Assembly: GCF_004919045.1 (NCBI RefSeq)
Contig: NZ_SWDW01000004.1
Span: 1-64,000, forward strand
Source of the DNA: Sinomonas albida
GTDB lineage: Bacteria; Actinomycetota; Actinomycetes; Actinomycetales; Micrococcaceae
DNA length: 64,000 nt
Reading direction: 5' to 3'
Shown piece by piece: positions 36,650 through 44,856 of the stretch. The notes beneath the pieces were generated by a model. It was given only the letters and a program-made list of their open reading frames with translations. It was not told the origin of the DNA and did no database searches. The number at the start of each line of letters is the position of its first letter. The stretch's first letter is position 1. The translations under genes were made by a program, and so were the position numbers.

Positions 36650-37405
36650 ATGCTGGACACTCTCACTGCCGGGCTTGCGGAGGTAGCGCGCTTCGTCCCA
36701 CAGTTCCTTCTCTTCCTGTTGATACTCATCGTCGGGATGCTGGTGGCGAGGGCGCTCGCGAAAGCCCTCTCGCGCCTGCTGGCCAAGGTCGGGTTCGACC
36801 GGTGGGTCGAGCGCGGCGGGGTGAAGCGGGCCCTGTCGGGGTCGAACCTAGACGCCAGCACGATTGTGTCGAAGATTATCTACTACGCCCTGGTGCTGTT
36901 CGTGCTCCAGTTCGCCTTCGGTGTCTTCGGCCCGAACCCGGTCAGCACGCTCCTGGCGGCGATCATTGCGTTCCTGCCCAAGGTCGTTGTGGCGATCATC
37001 ATCGTCATCGTCTCCGCGGCGATCGCCGCAGCCGTGAAGACCCTGATCCAGGGCTCGCTCGGGGGCCTGTCCTACGGGCGGGTGTTGGCAAACATCGCAG
37101 GCATCTTCATCATCGGCATCGGGATCATCGCCGCCCTGAACCAGGTCGACATCGCCGTCACCGTCACCACCCCGATCCTGATTGCGGTCCTGTCAGCCCT
37201 CGTCGGCGTGGTCATCGTCGGTGTCGGGGGCGGGCTGATCCGGCCCATGTCCGAGCGCTGGGAGCGCTACCTCACCCGTGCCGAGCAGGAAGCGCCCCGG
37301 GTCAGGGCCCAGGCCCACGCCGCCCCGCCGGCCGCGGAGCAGATCAGGGACGCCGCCCGCCAGTACGCCCCCGAGGACCCCGAGGGCGGCTCCCACCGCC
37401 ACTGA
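36650..37405 (+). CDS. conserved-TM-helix membrane protein (CmpX/MscS-like)
   Basis: 251 residues from the ATG at 36650, with GGGGG 9 bases upstream; an in-frame start at 36611 is possible. Several membrane helices alternate with amphipathic stretches: about 15-38 (VPQFLLFLLILIVGMLVARA), 72-95, 105-130, 150-172 and 180-200. The L-L-x-x-L-x-x-L-P-K-V-V-x-A and GGL-S-Y-G-R patterns are typical of the conserved TM helix repeat found in CmpX and in MscS-related proteins. A hydrophilic Ala/Pro-rich tail follows. A role in membrane tension or small-solute leakage is inferred. It is the first chromosomal gene beyond the island. Confidence 0.7.
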   Translation: MLDTLTAGLAEVARFVPQFLLFLLILIVGMLVARALAKALSRLLAKVGFDRWVERGGVKRALSGSNLDASTIVSKIIYYALVLFVLQFAFGVFGPNPVSTLLAAIIAFLPKVVVAIIIVIVSAAIAAAVKTLIQGSLGGLSYGRVLANIAGIFIIGIGIIAALNQVDIAVTVTTPILIAVLSALVGVVIVGVGGGLIRPMSERWERYLTRAEQEAPRVRAQAHAAPPAAEQIRDAARQYAPEDPEGGSHRH

Positions 37406-37470
37406 CCCCGGGACCGCCGGGAACGAACCCCAAGGGAGCCCCTCAGGACGCCGGGGGGCCACCGTACAAG

Positions 37471-37947
37471 CTAGCTCGTCGCGTAGTGGGTGCCGGGGTT
37501 TTTGCGCCGCTCAATCGCCTCGCCTGAGGGCTGGTTGGCAACGAGGCCCCCTAGCCAGCGGATCAAACTGTCACGGTCAAACCCTGCCGTCGAGGCGTCG
37601 AGCATCGCGTAGAGTTCCGCTTCGACTTGTTCCACCTGCGCTGCTGTTTCCTGACCTCGGTCGGTCAGGGTTAGCTTGATGGCGCGCCGATCCTCGGGGG
37701 CGGTTACCCGGTGGACCATGCCCGCCTGCACCATGGAGCTGACGAGGCGGCTTGGGTTCGTTCCCGCTTCGCACACCAGCAATTCCCCCAGTTGCATCAA
37801 GCTCAGCGGCGCATGCTCAGCGAGCAGACGCAGCACTTCCGCTTGTGACGGCGTCACCCCGAGCGGGCGGAGGGCATGCGCCAGTTGGCGGTTGCCTTCG
37901 CGCTGGGCGGCCAGGATGAGATAGCGCAGCTCTTCAGCGGGCCGCAT
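37471..37947 (-). CDS. MarR-family transcriptional regulator
   Basis: 158 residues from the ATG at 37947 (MRPAEELRYLILAAQREGNR); the longer frame reaches back into the upstream gene. The winged helix shows GVTPSQAEVLRLLAEHAPLS, MQLGELLVCEAGTNPSRLVS and a wing with APEDRRAIKLTLTDRG. MarR proteins bind DNA as dimers and release on ligand binding. It starts right at the stop of the lactonase gene, so the pair is an operon and the regulator probably controls it through the inverted repeat upstream. Confidence 0.88.
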   Translation of the reverse strand: MRPAEELRYLILAAQREGNRQLAHALRPLGVTPSQAEVLRLLAEHAPLSLMQLGELLVCEAGTNPSRLVSSMVQAGMVHRVTAPEDRRAIKLTLTDRGQETAAQVEQVEAELYAMLDASTAGFDRDSLIRWLGGLVANQPSGEAIERRKNPGTHYATS

Positions 37948-37948
37948 C

Positions 37949-38809
37949 TCAGTTTCGCGCTTCCGCCCGGTGGAGCCGATCAGCAGCGCTAGGATCATGC
38001 GCAGGCAAGATCACCAGGTCAGGGTAGATAGTACGGAGGGCGTTGACCGCCCGCGTCGTCGCCTGCAGCTTGGCGTGGTCGCCCACGCCAGGGACGCGTT
38101 CCTCAGGCATCAGGGCCACGTCATAGGTGAGGTCGCCGACCATCAGAAGCGGTGTCGCGCCTTCGCGCCGGACGAGGAGGGACATCGAGCCTGGTGTGTG
38201 ACCTGGCGTCGAGAGGAGAATTAACGATCCGTCGCCGAACAGGTCGATCGACGTCGGAAATTCGCCGACCCGTTCACCAGCACCATCCGTGAAGCTAACG
38301 CGTCGCCAAGCGAGGCCGGGCAGCTCGATATGGCCGCGCATCAGGCCATTTAGTGCCGCGTCAGGACGCTGGAGGCTGCGCCACTCGTCGTCGTTGACGA
38401 CAATCTCGGCGTGCCTGAGTTCAGCGAGGCCACCGATATGGTCCTGATGCAGATGAGACAGGATGGCGTAGCGCACGTCGCCGATGTCGTGCCCGGATCG
38501 AGCGAGGGCCGCCGGCAGCGTGTCCTCTGTTCCAATCTGGAACTTCGCTAGCCGGCCATACAGCCAGCCAACGATGCCCTTCGGGAAGTAGTGCGGATCG
38601 GTCACCGAGGCGCGGTCCTGGCCGGTGTCGAACAGCACCAAACCCTGCTCGTGTTCGACGACGTAGACGTTAATCGGTCGCGGCGCCGTCCACCGGCGGG
38701 ATGTCAGCAACCACCAGAGCAGCGGCGCGTGAGAGCTCGCAACATGCTCGGGGCGGATCGCGACAGTACCGGTGCTGACGACCTCTACGGAACGGATGGG
38801 ACTAGACAT
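37949..38809 (-). CDS. metallo-beta-lactamase-fold N-acyl homoserine lactonase-like hydrolase
   Basis: 286 residues. The di-zinc motif HLHQDHIGG lies at about 118-126, with further ligands in STPGHTPGSMSLLV and the late PAHDPS. VYVVEHEQGLVLFDTGQDRA opens the fold. The layout matches AiiA/AttM-type lactonases, which open the lactone ring of acyl-homoserine lactones, but related enzymes hydrolyse other lactones or esters, so the substrate is not certain. It is the first gene in an operon with a MarR regulator. The upstream region is unusually AT-rich and holds an inverted repeat. Confidence 0.82.
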   Translation of the reverse strand: MSSPIRSVEVVSTGTVAIRPEHVASSHAPLLWWLLTSRRWTAPRPINVYVVEHEQGLVLFDTGQDRASVTDPHYFPKGIVGWLYGRLAKFQIGTEDTLPAALARSGHDIGDVRYAILSHLHQDHIGGLAELRHAEIVVNDDEWRSLQRPDAALNGLMRGHIELPGLAWRRVSFTDGAGERVGEFPTSIDLFGDGSLILLSTPGHTPGSMSLLVRREGATPLLMVGDLTYDVALMPEERVPGVGDHAKLQATTRAVNALRTIYPDLVILPAHDPSAADRLHRAEARN

Positions 38810-38835
38810 GGAAGTGTCTCCTAGTCATGTATCGG

Positions 38836-38867
38836 TACAAAGTATATTACATGTCACATATTTTGTA
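38836..38867 (-). promoter_or_regulatory. AT-rich promoter region with inverted repeat
   Basis: TACAAA and TTTGTA face each other across 20 AT-rich bases, 27 bases upstream of the lactonase start. On the minus strand TATACT between them fits a -10 box. This is the probable site of the downstream MarR protein. Confidence 0.45.
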
Positions 38868-38903
38868 TACCCATCGAGCTAGTCATATCGAGTCGCCTTC
38901 CGA

Positions 38904-39285
38904 CTACTGCCTGAAGAAGGCCTGCGCCCTCCTGTAGCTACAGCCAACCTCGGCGGCGATGGCGCGAATGGCTGTGCCCTGGGCGCGGAGCCGGCACATG
39001 CGGATCTTCCGCTTGGCGGTCAGGCTTTGCTGCCGCATTGGGACCTTGCGCGCTGAGAAGGCGTAGCAGCGAGGACTTGGCGATGCCTTACCCGACTGCG
39101 AGTTTCGTGGTCGGCTTGCCTGCCTCGTAGAGCGCGACCAGCTTGTCCAGCGTGTCTTCACCCAGCCGATCGACGAGGCGGTAGCGCTGGCGAGTGAGTG
39201 GTGGGGCTACCGCCGACGGGGTGGACATAGTGTTCGCGGGTTGGTTGTTAAGGGCGGCCTGGAGGGCCGGCAATGGGCGCCCCAT
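38904..39285 (-). pseudogene. broken recombinase/HTH fragment
   Basis: One frame gives RYRLVDRLGEDTLDKLVALY, EAGKPTTKLAV and then a stop. Another frame continues PMRQQSLTAKRKIRMCRLRA, QGTAIRAIAAEVGCSYRRAQ and AFFRQ. Together they resemble the C-terminal helix-turn-helix region of actinobacterial serine recombinases or their stand-alone relatives. The catalytic domain is absent, and at least one frameshift near 39,090 breaks the reading frame. It is a mobile-element footprint between two operons. Confidence 0.55.
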
Positions 39286-39342
39286 GACGGAGAGTCCGGC
39301 CTCACAACCCCGAGCCCGCAGTCTTGCCCTTCGTGGTGGCGG

Positions 39343-39732
39343 CTACGCCCCCGCGAGCGCGCTCAGGTCCTGAAGCTCCCACGAGTTGCCGTCTGGGTCG
39401 CGGAAGTGCGCGAACTTGACGCCGCCCATGTCCCGAATCTCGCCAACGTCGGCTCCGCGGGCCCGCAACGATTCGCGGACCGCTTCGATGTCGGTGACGA
39501 CCAAGTGGAGGCCTCGGACGGTGCCCTTCCCAGGACCGCCGAAGCCCATTCCCGTGCCGATGGCGATGGAGCAGGCGGAGCCAGGCGGGGTGAGCTGGAC
39601 GATCCTCATGCCCTCCGCGGGCTGAATGTCGTGATCGACCGTGAAGCCGATGGCGTCGGCATAGAACGCCTTGCTGCGGTCGACGTCCGAGACGGGCAGG
39701 GGGACGAGTTCGAGCTTCATGGTGAATGACAA
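39343..39732 (-). CDS. VOC-family (glyoxalase/bleomycin-resistance-like) protein
   Basis: 129 residues with two beta-alpha-beta-beta-beta units: KLELVPLPVSDVDRSKAFYA at the start and GLHLVVTDIEAVRESLRARG in the second half, ending KFAHFRDPDGNSWELQDLSA. These are the usual vicinal oxygen chelate signatures, with metal ligands expected at the His and Glu of the two repeats. The substrate is unknown. It is the last gene of the ArsR-SRPBCC-VOC operon, 11 bases after the SRPBCC gene. Confidence 0.88.
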   Translation of the reverse strand: MSFTMKLELVPLPVSDVDRSKAFYADAIGFTVDHDIQPAEGMRIVQLTPPGSACSIAIGTGMGFGGPGKGTVRGLHLVVTDIEAVRESLRARGADVGEIRDMGGVKFAHFRDPDGNSWELQDLSALAGA

Positions 39733-39743
39733 TGTTCTGCTCC

Positions 39744-40244
39744 CTAATCGGTGACGGATGCCCGCTGAAACAGGGCTGGGGTGAATTTGTCGAGGGATTG
39801 GTGCATGCCGGCGTACGCGAACACGGACATGAGGCTCCGAGTCCAGCCACGCTCGGTGATGGTGAGCTCGGTGAGGCCTTTGACGTCCTTGAACTCGACT
39901 ACCGTGTGCACGTTCTGGGAGAAATTCTCGGGAAGCCTGTCCGGAGGCAGCGGAACCCCCTGCGCATCGGTGATGTTCTGCGTGAATTCGAGCCGTTCCA
40001 TGGGGACAATCCGCTGATATGTGCCGCCCGTGAAACTCTCCGCCCCGCCCTGATAGTCCGGCGCGCGCATGCTGAAGACGTAGGAGCCGCCCTCGCGCAG
40101 ATCGATCGTCGCAGAAGGCGAGGTGTAATCCTCAGGCCCCCACCAATGGGTGACCAACTCCGGGTCCGTCCACAGCTTCCACACCGTTGGCACCGGCGCA
40201 TTGATAATCCGGCTGATCACAATCTGCGTGCCGTCACTCGCCAT
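39744..40244 (-). CDS. SRPBCC/AHSA1-family protein
   Basis: 166 residues from the ATG at 40244, which overlaps the end of the ArsR gene. It is typical of the Aha1-like START superfamily: VISRIINAPVPTVWKLWTDP, HWWGPEDYTSPSATIDLREG, GGTYQRIVPMERLEFTQ and a C-terminal helix GWTRSLMSVFAYAGMHQSLD. The fold has a hydrophobic cavity for small molecules. In many actinobacteria such genes follow an ArsR gene exactly as here, but no function is established. Confidence 0.88.
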   Translation of the reverse strand: MASDGTQIVISRIINAPVPTVWKLWTDPELVTHWWGPEDYTSPSATIDLREGGSYVFSMRAPDYQGGAESFTGGTYQRIVPMERLEFTQNITDAQGVPLPPDRLPENFSQNVHTVVEFKDVKGLTELTITERGWTRSLMSVFAYAGMHQSLDKFTPALFQRASVTD

Positions 40245-40575
40245 CGTGAGTCTCCTGCCTTGTCTTTTCGATATAGGCGGCCATCGCGTCGAGGCGCCCA
40301 TTCCATTGCCGTGCCCGATCGGAGAGCCAGCCCTCGACCTCGGCCATCGACGCAGTGTCGAGCCGGTAGATGCGCTGCTGGGCTCGTCGCGTGACACTCA
40401 CGAGCCCGGCTTCCCGGAGCACTTTGAGGTGCTGTGAGATCGCCGAGGCGCTGCTCGTGAAGGCCGTGGAGATGTCTCCAGCGGGCAGCTCGCCCCGCCT
40501 AGCCAGCAGGTCCACGATGCCCAGCCGTGTCGGGTCGGCCAGCGCTGCGAACGCGATCGTCGGGCTTCTGCTCAC
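40234..40575 (-). CDS. ArsR-family transcriptional regulator
   Basis: 113 residues with a winged helix: IAFAALADPTRLGIVDLLAR, STAFTSSASAISQHLKVLRE and AGLVSVTRRAQQRIYRLDTA. The metal-binding ELCVCDL-type motif is missing, so this belongs to the non-metal ArsR group that accompanies SRPBCC genes. It is first in a three-gene operon. A perfect 14-bp palindrome lies 21 bases upstream of its start, as expected for autoregulation. Confidence 0.9.
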   Translation of the reverse strand: MSRSPTIAFAALADPTRLGIVDLLARRGELPAGDISTAFTSSASAISQHLKVLREAGLVSVTRRAQQRIYRLDTASMAEVEGWLSDRARQWNGRLDAMAAYIEKTRQETHDGE

Positions 40576-40595
40576 GGCAACAACAATACAGTCAA

Positions 40596-40609
40596 CACTT
40601 AATTAAGTG
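40596..40609. promoter_or_regulatory. perfect 14-bp palindrome, likely ArsR operator
   Basis: CACTTAATTAAGTG is fully symmetric, lies 20 bases before the ArsR start and sits in an AT-rich patch between divergent genes. TTAATTAA-centred sites are known for some ArsR-type repressors. It may also affect the divergent DinB gene. Confidence 0.6.
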
Positions 40610-40675
40610 AAGTCTAAAATATACAGGTGAGCTGGTCCCAGCGTCCCGGGAGCCGCCTCGGGTAGCGTGGCCAGC

Positions 40676-41227
40676 ATGACGGAGATCCTGATCGACGATC
40701 ATGGCCGCCCCGAACCGCCCTATGCGGGAGATGAGGCGTCGACCCTCCTCGGCTTCCTCGACTTCCAGCGCGCGACTTTCGAGTGGAAGTGCCGCGGGCT
40801 GAGCGACGAACAGCTTCGGGTGACGCTCCCGCCGTCGTCCATGACGCTGGGCGGGATGCTCAAGCACCTCGCCCTCGTCGAGGATGGTTGGTGCTCGGAG
40901 GTGTTGGCCGGCCAGGCGATGTCCGAACCATGGGTGGGCGTCGACTGGGATGCGGACCGCGACTGGGAGTGGCACAGTGCGGCGAACGACGACGGCGCGG
41001 CCCTCCGCGCGCTGTGGGCCGAGCGGGTCGAGCGGTCCAAGGAGATCGTCGACGAGCTCCTCGCCGAAGGCGAACAGGCCGCGCTCGCGACGCCGCACGC
41101 CAACCGCGAGGGCCGCGAGGCCGTGTCGCTTCGCTGGGTCCTGGTCCATCTCATCGAGGAGTACGCGCGCCACAACGGCCACGCCGATCTCCTCCGCGAG
41201 TCGATCGACGGGCAGACGGGGGAGTGA
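40676..41227 (+). CDS. DinB/DUF664-family protein
   Basis: 183 residues from the ATG at 40676 (MTEILIDDHGRPEPPYAG); a GTG at 40667 is possible. A four-helix bundle of the DinB type with candidate metal-binding His in GGMLKHLALVEDGW (helix 2) and LVHLIEEYARHNGHADLLRE (helix 4), the DUF664 pattern. These proteins are often mycothiol-dependent enzymes in actinobacteria, but the reaction here is unknown. It is divergent from the ArsR operon. Confidence 0.85.
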   Translation: MTEILIDDHGRPEPPYAGDEASTLLGFLDFQRATFEWKCRGLSDEQLRVTLPPSSMTLGGMLKHLALVEDGWCSEVLAGQAMSEPWVGVDWDADRDWEWHSAANDDGAALRALWAERVERSKEIVDELLAEGEQAALATPHANREGREAVSLRWVLVHLIEEYARHNGHADLLRESIDGQTGE

Positions 41228-41281
41228 CCGTGCAAGTGGGTCGCGGGAATTCCGCGGGGCGCCGGGAAGTTGGCGTGTGAC

Positions 41282-42331
41282 GTGAAAGCATTCGGCTTCC
41301 TCTCGTTCGGCCACTACGGCCCGTTCCGCGGTTCGGAGACGCGGACGGCCGCGGACATGATCCTGCAGGCCATTGATCTCGCGGTCGGCGCCGACGAACT
41401 CGGGGTCAACGGCGCGTACGTGCGCGTGCACCACTTCGCGAGGCAGCAGGCGTCTCCGATGCCGCTCCTGTCCGCGATGGCCGCCCGGACGAAGCGCATC
41501 GAGGTCGGTACCGGAGTGATCGACATGCGCTACGAGAATCCCCTCCAGTTGGCCGAGGAGGCCGCCGCGCTCGACGCGATCGCCGGGAACCGGATCGCGC
41601 TGGGCATCAGCCGCGGCTCGCCCGAGCCGGCGCTGCGGGGCTACGAGGCGTTTGGCTACACGGGTTCGGCGGACCCACGCGGCGCGGACCTCGCGCGGTC
41701 GAAGTTCGAGCTCTTCCTCTCCGCGATCAGCGGCGAAGGCATCGCCGAGGCGGATCCGCGGCAGGCGCCGGAGGGCACGCGGCTGCATGTCGAGCCGCAC
41801 TCGCCGGGCCTGAGGGACCGGATCTGGTGGGGGAGCGGAACCCGGGACACGGCCGAATGGACCGGCGCGCAGGGCCTCAACCTCATGAGCTCGACCCTGC
41901 TCACCGAAGACGCCGGGGTGCCGTTCCACGAACTGCAGCGCGAGCAGATCGAACGGTACCGGGCCGCCTACAGGGCAGCGGGCCACGAGCGCGCGCCGCG
42001 TGTGTCGGTGAGCCGGAGCATCTTCCCGATCGTCACGTCCCGCGACGCGATGTATTTCGGGTCGCGCACGGACAGCGATCAGGTGGGAGTGATCGACGGC
42101 TTCCGGTCGACGTTCGGCAAGACGTATGCGGCGGAGCCGGACGAGCTCGTCGAGCAGCTCCTCGGGGATTCGGCGGTCATGGCCGCGGACACGGTGATGC
42201 TGACGATCCCGAACCAGCTTGGCGTCGAGTACAACCTGCACGTGCTCGAATCGTTCGCCACGCACGTGGCCCCCGCCCTCGGCTGGAAGCCGAACACCGA
42301 GGGCCCTGTCGAGGGAGATCCGGTCGCGTGA
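41282..42331 (+). CDS. LLM-class flavin-dependent oxidoreductase
   Basis: 349 residues from GTG at 41282 (V-KAFGFLSFGHYG), preferred over a TTG at 41270 because homologous proteins begin M-K-x-F-G. A TIM-barrel of the luciferase-like group: ADELGVNGAYVRVHHFARQQ, KRIEVGTGVIDMRYENPLQL, NRIALGISRGSPEPA, and a late AADTVMLTIPNQLGVEY. It should use FMN or coenzyme F420 with an unknown substrate. It lies 54 bases after the DinB gene, so they may be co-transcribed. Confidence 0.88.
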   Translation: MKAFGFLSFGHYGPFRGSETRTAADMILQAIDLAVGADELGVNGAYVRVHHFARQQASPMPLLSAMAARTKRIEVGTGVIDMRYENPLQLAEEAAALDAIAGNRIALGISRGSPEPALRGYEAFGYTGSADPRGADLARSKFELFLSAISGEGIAEADPRQAPEGTRLHVEPHSPGLRDRIWWGSGTRDTAEWTGAQGLNLMSSTLLTEDAGVPFHELQREQIERYRAAYRAAGHERAPRVSVSRSIFPIVTSRDAMYFGSRTDSDQVGVIDGFRSTFGKTYAAEPDELVEQLLGDSAVMAADTVMLTIPNQLGVEYNLHVLESFATHVAPALGWKPNTEGPVEGDPVA

Positions 42332-42346
42332 GCCTAACCCCTGCGG

Positions 42347-43087
42347 TCAGGCGAGGGCCTTGGCCACGACGGCGGCCGTCTCGCGGAGCTCCGGGAGCAT
42401 CGCGATGAGCTCCTTCTCCGGAGTGAGGAACGTGATGCTCGAGAGGCTGATCCCGGCCGGTCCGTTAGGGCCCACGTCGAGGGCGAGAGCGATGCAGCGG
42501 ACATTCTGTTCGTTCTCCTCTTGGTCGACCGCGTAGCCGAGCCGCCGAATCGTGGCGAGCTCCGCGAGGAACGCCTCGGGGTCGGTGATGGTGGTCGGGG
42601 TGCGGCGTGGCATGCCCCGCGCGGCGAGCACCTCGTGGACCTGATCGTCGGGCAGCGTTGACAGCATGGCCTTGCCGACGCCGGTGGAGTGCGCGGGCAT
42701 GCGGAGCCCCACGCGCGATCTCATGATGAACGCGTTGGGCGCGCTGGCCTTGTGAGTGTAGAGCGCCTCGCCGTCCGCGAGGACCGCAACATGGACCGTC
42801 TGGTTTGTCGCGTCAGCGAGGGCATGGATGGCGCGGTCGACGACGTCGCCCCAGCCCGCGTCCGCCCCGCCGAGGGCGCGGGCCCTTGGCCCTAGTCCGT
42901 AGAAGCCGCCGTCTCGTTGGACCGCCCAGCCTGCAGAGGTTAGGACGCCCAGGACCCGATGGACGGTCGGCTTGGTCATACCGGTGCGCTCGGCGAGCTC
43001 GCCCAGCCGCTGCGGCTGGGCGGACGCGGAGAGGGCTTCAAGCATGTTCAGGATCTTGTGCCCCGAGGCCGACTCGCCTTCAACCAT
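42347..43087 (-). CDS. IclR-family transcriptional regulator
   Basis: 246 residues. An N-terminal winged helix (ILNMLEALSASAQPQRLGEL, AERTGMTKPTVHRVLGVLTS) is followed by an IclR ligand domain (GVGKAMLSTLPDDQVHEVLA, LGYAVDQEENEQNVRCIALA, GISLSSITFL). AGAGAGG precedes the ATG. IclR proteins respond to small acids or sugars. It is divergent from an MFS permease, and two palindromes lie between them, so it probably controls both. Confidence 0.92.
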   Translation of the reverse strand: MVEGESASGHKILNMLEALSASAQPQRLGELAERTGMTKPTVHRVLGVLTSAGWAVQRDGGFYGLGPRARALGGADAGWGDVVDRAIHALADATNQTVHVAVLADGEALYTHKASAPNAFIMRSRVGLRMPAHSTGVGKAMLSTLPDDQVHEVLAARGMPRRTPTTITDPEAFLAELATIRRLGYAVDQEENEQNVRCIALALDVGPNGPAGISLSSITFLTPEKELIAMLPELRETAAVVAKALA

Positions 43088-43201
43088 GTGGTCCTCTCTC
43101 CCTTTTTGGATGGCCCGTTTGCCGGGTAACCGCTACACGGGGTGACCCGTGCCCGGGGAAACCCTTGACCGTCCGCAACCGCGGTTCTAGTGTGGCCGAT
43201 G

Positions 43202-43237
43202 GTTCTGGATTTTAGAACACCATTCCGGATGCCGGAA
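43202..43237. promoter_or_regulatory. two adjacent palindromes, likely IclR operator
   Basis: GTTCTGGATTTTAGAAC (43202-43218) and TTCCGGATGCCGGAA (43223-43237) lie side by side between the divergent IclR and MFS genes. Related half-sites (T-T-C-x-G-G / G-A-A) repeated twice suit binding of an IclR dimer pair. Confidence 0.6.
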
Positions 43238-43316
43238 CACCGGGGGTGCAAGGTCTGCCGGAGACGACGACGTCTCGTGCAATGCCGCGCGAGGCCACAC
43301 ATTTCGAAGGGCGAAG

Positions 43317-44738
43317 ATGGATCAGGCCACTATTCGACGGTTGTCCGATGAGGCAACCGGCGTCCTGCTGAACAAGAACGGAACGACGTCCAGTCGCCGT
43401 GGCGGCTGGATGATGATCGCGACGATCCTCATCGAGGCGTGGGATCTGTATGCGATCTCCTTCGTCCTCGTCTTCATCTCGGCGGAGTATCACCCGACGG
43501 CCGTGGAACTTGGCCTCGTGACGGCCGGCGTCCAGGGCGGTGCCCTCATCGGGGCACTGATCGGCGGCTACGTCGCCGACCGGCTGGGCCGCAAGCGCGT
43601 GTTCATCCTCACGATGGTCCTGTTCATCGTGCTCGCCATCGTCCAGGGGTTCTCGGTCGGGGTGTGGGACCTCATCATCATGCGGTTCCTCATCGGCATC
43701 CCGCTCGGCAGCGACATCTCCAACGGCTACGCCTACATCATGGAGTCGATGACCAAGGGCGCCCGCGAGGTCATGGGCAGCCGCTGGCAGTTCATGTTCG
43801 GCCTCGGCGAGGTCTTCTCGATCCTTGTCATCACCATCATGTACGTGACCGGGATGCCCCACGAGATCCTGTGGCGCGTCGCGCTCGCCATCGGCGCCAT
43901 CCCGGCGCTCATCCTGCTGCTGGCGCGGCTCAACCTGCCCGAGACACCGATGTCGCTCATCCAGCGTGGGCAGTTCGTCAAGGCCAAGGAAGTCTCGCAG
44001 CGCCTCTTCGACGACCCGCTCGAGATGCTCCCGAACCACGACGTCGAGATCGAGAAGCCCAAGGTGAGCGACTTCCTGAAGGTGATCTGGGCCGACAAGA
44101 CCCGTCGCCGGGCCACGATCTTCGGCTGGATCTCCAACGCCTGCCAGGGTGCGGAGTTCACCGCGTTCGGCTTCTACCTCCCGGTGATCCTCGTGACCGC
44201 GGGCGTCGGCGTGGCCGGCAGCGGCGCGAACACGAACATCACGGGCACCAACCTGGTGACCGCGGCGATCTACGTCCTCGCGACGATCTCGGGCTTCACG
44301 GCGCCGCTCATGATCAAGAGGATCGGCCACCGCGGCGTGGCGATGTGGGGCTTCGGGCTCGCGTTCGTCGGCCTGCTCATTGGCGCGTTCGCCCTCGGCG
44401 CGAACATCCAGTGGCTCATCGTCCTCGGCGCCTGCACCCTCATGTGGGGCCACTACTGGGACGCCTCGAACGGCATGACGATCACCTCGATGGTCGCGCC
44501 CTCGCGGTTCCGGGCCACGGCCTCGGGCTTCGGCTACGTGTTCGTGAAGGCGGCCTCCTTCTTCGGGGCGTTCATCTTCCCCGTGATGACCGTCTCGTGG
44601 GGCAAGGTCGGCGCGACCCTCGCGGTCTCCGTCCTCTCCCTGATCGGCTTCCTCTCGGCGAAGTTCATCCTGCCCGAGCTCTACGGCTACGTAGACCAGG
44701 AGGAAACTGTTCCGAGCGCGAGCGGAACGGCCCGCTAA
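43317..44738 (+). CDS. MFS transporter
   Basis: 473 residues with about 12 membrane helices. The loop 2-3 signature GGYVADRLGRKRVF and the PLGSDISNGYAYIMESMTKG region place it in the MFS metabolite:H+ / sugar porter type. There is a long central loop near 200-260. The substrate cannot be told from the sequence; control by IclR suggests an organic acid or aromatic compound. It ends before a strong bidirectional terminator. Confidence 0.9.
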   Translation: MDQATIRRLSDEATGVLLNKNGTTSSRRGGWMMIATILIEAWDLYAISFVLVFISAEYHPTAVELGLVTAGVQGGALIGALIGGYVADRLGRKRVFILTMVLFIVLAIVQGFSVGVWDLIIMRFLIGIPLGSDISNGYAYIMESMTKGAREVMGSRWQFMFGLGEVFSILVITIMYVTGMPHEILWRVALAIGAIPALILLLARLNLPETPMSLIQRGQFVKAKEVSQRLFDDPLEMLPNHDVEIEKPKVSDFLKVIWADKTRRRATIFGWISNACQGAEFTAFGFYLPVILVTAGVGVAGSGANTNITGTNLVTAAIYVLATISGFTAPLMIKRIGHRGVAMWGFGLAFVGLLIGAFALGANIQWLIVLGACTLMWGHYWDASNGMTITSMVAPSRFRATASGFGYVFVKAASFFGAFIFPVMTVSWGKVGATLAVSVLSLIGFLSAKFILPELYGYVDQEETVPSASGTAR

Positions 44739-44793
44739 TCGGGTACCGGCCGCGGGCCGATAGGGAGATCTCGCGGCGGAGGCCGTCCTGCTT

Positions 44794-44829
44794 CACCACG
44801 GCGCTGGGCTCACGTTCGGCGCCGTGGTG
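44794..44829. terminator. bidirectional intrinsic terminator
   Basis: A perfect 11-bp stem CACCACGGCGC / GCGCCGTGGTG with a 14-base loop lies between the convergent MFS and glycosylase genes. There is no clear T-run, as is common in high-GC actinobacteria. Confidence 0.6.
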
Positions 44830-44856
44830 TCGCGGACGGCCTTCGCCGTGTCGGCA

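Noticed and set aside
40592-42265. 557-codon minus-strand frame
   Set aside because: Opposite the DinB and LLM genes, which have clear motifs; the shadow is Arg/His-rich.
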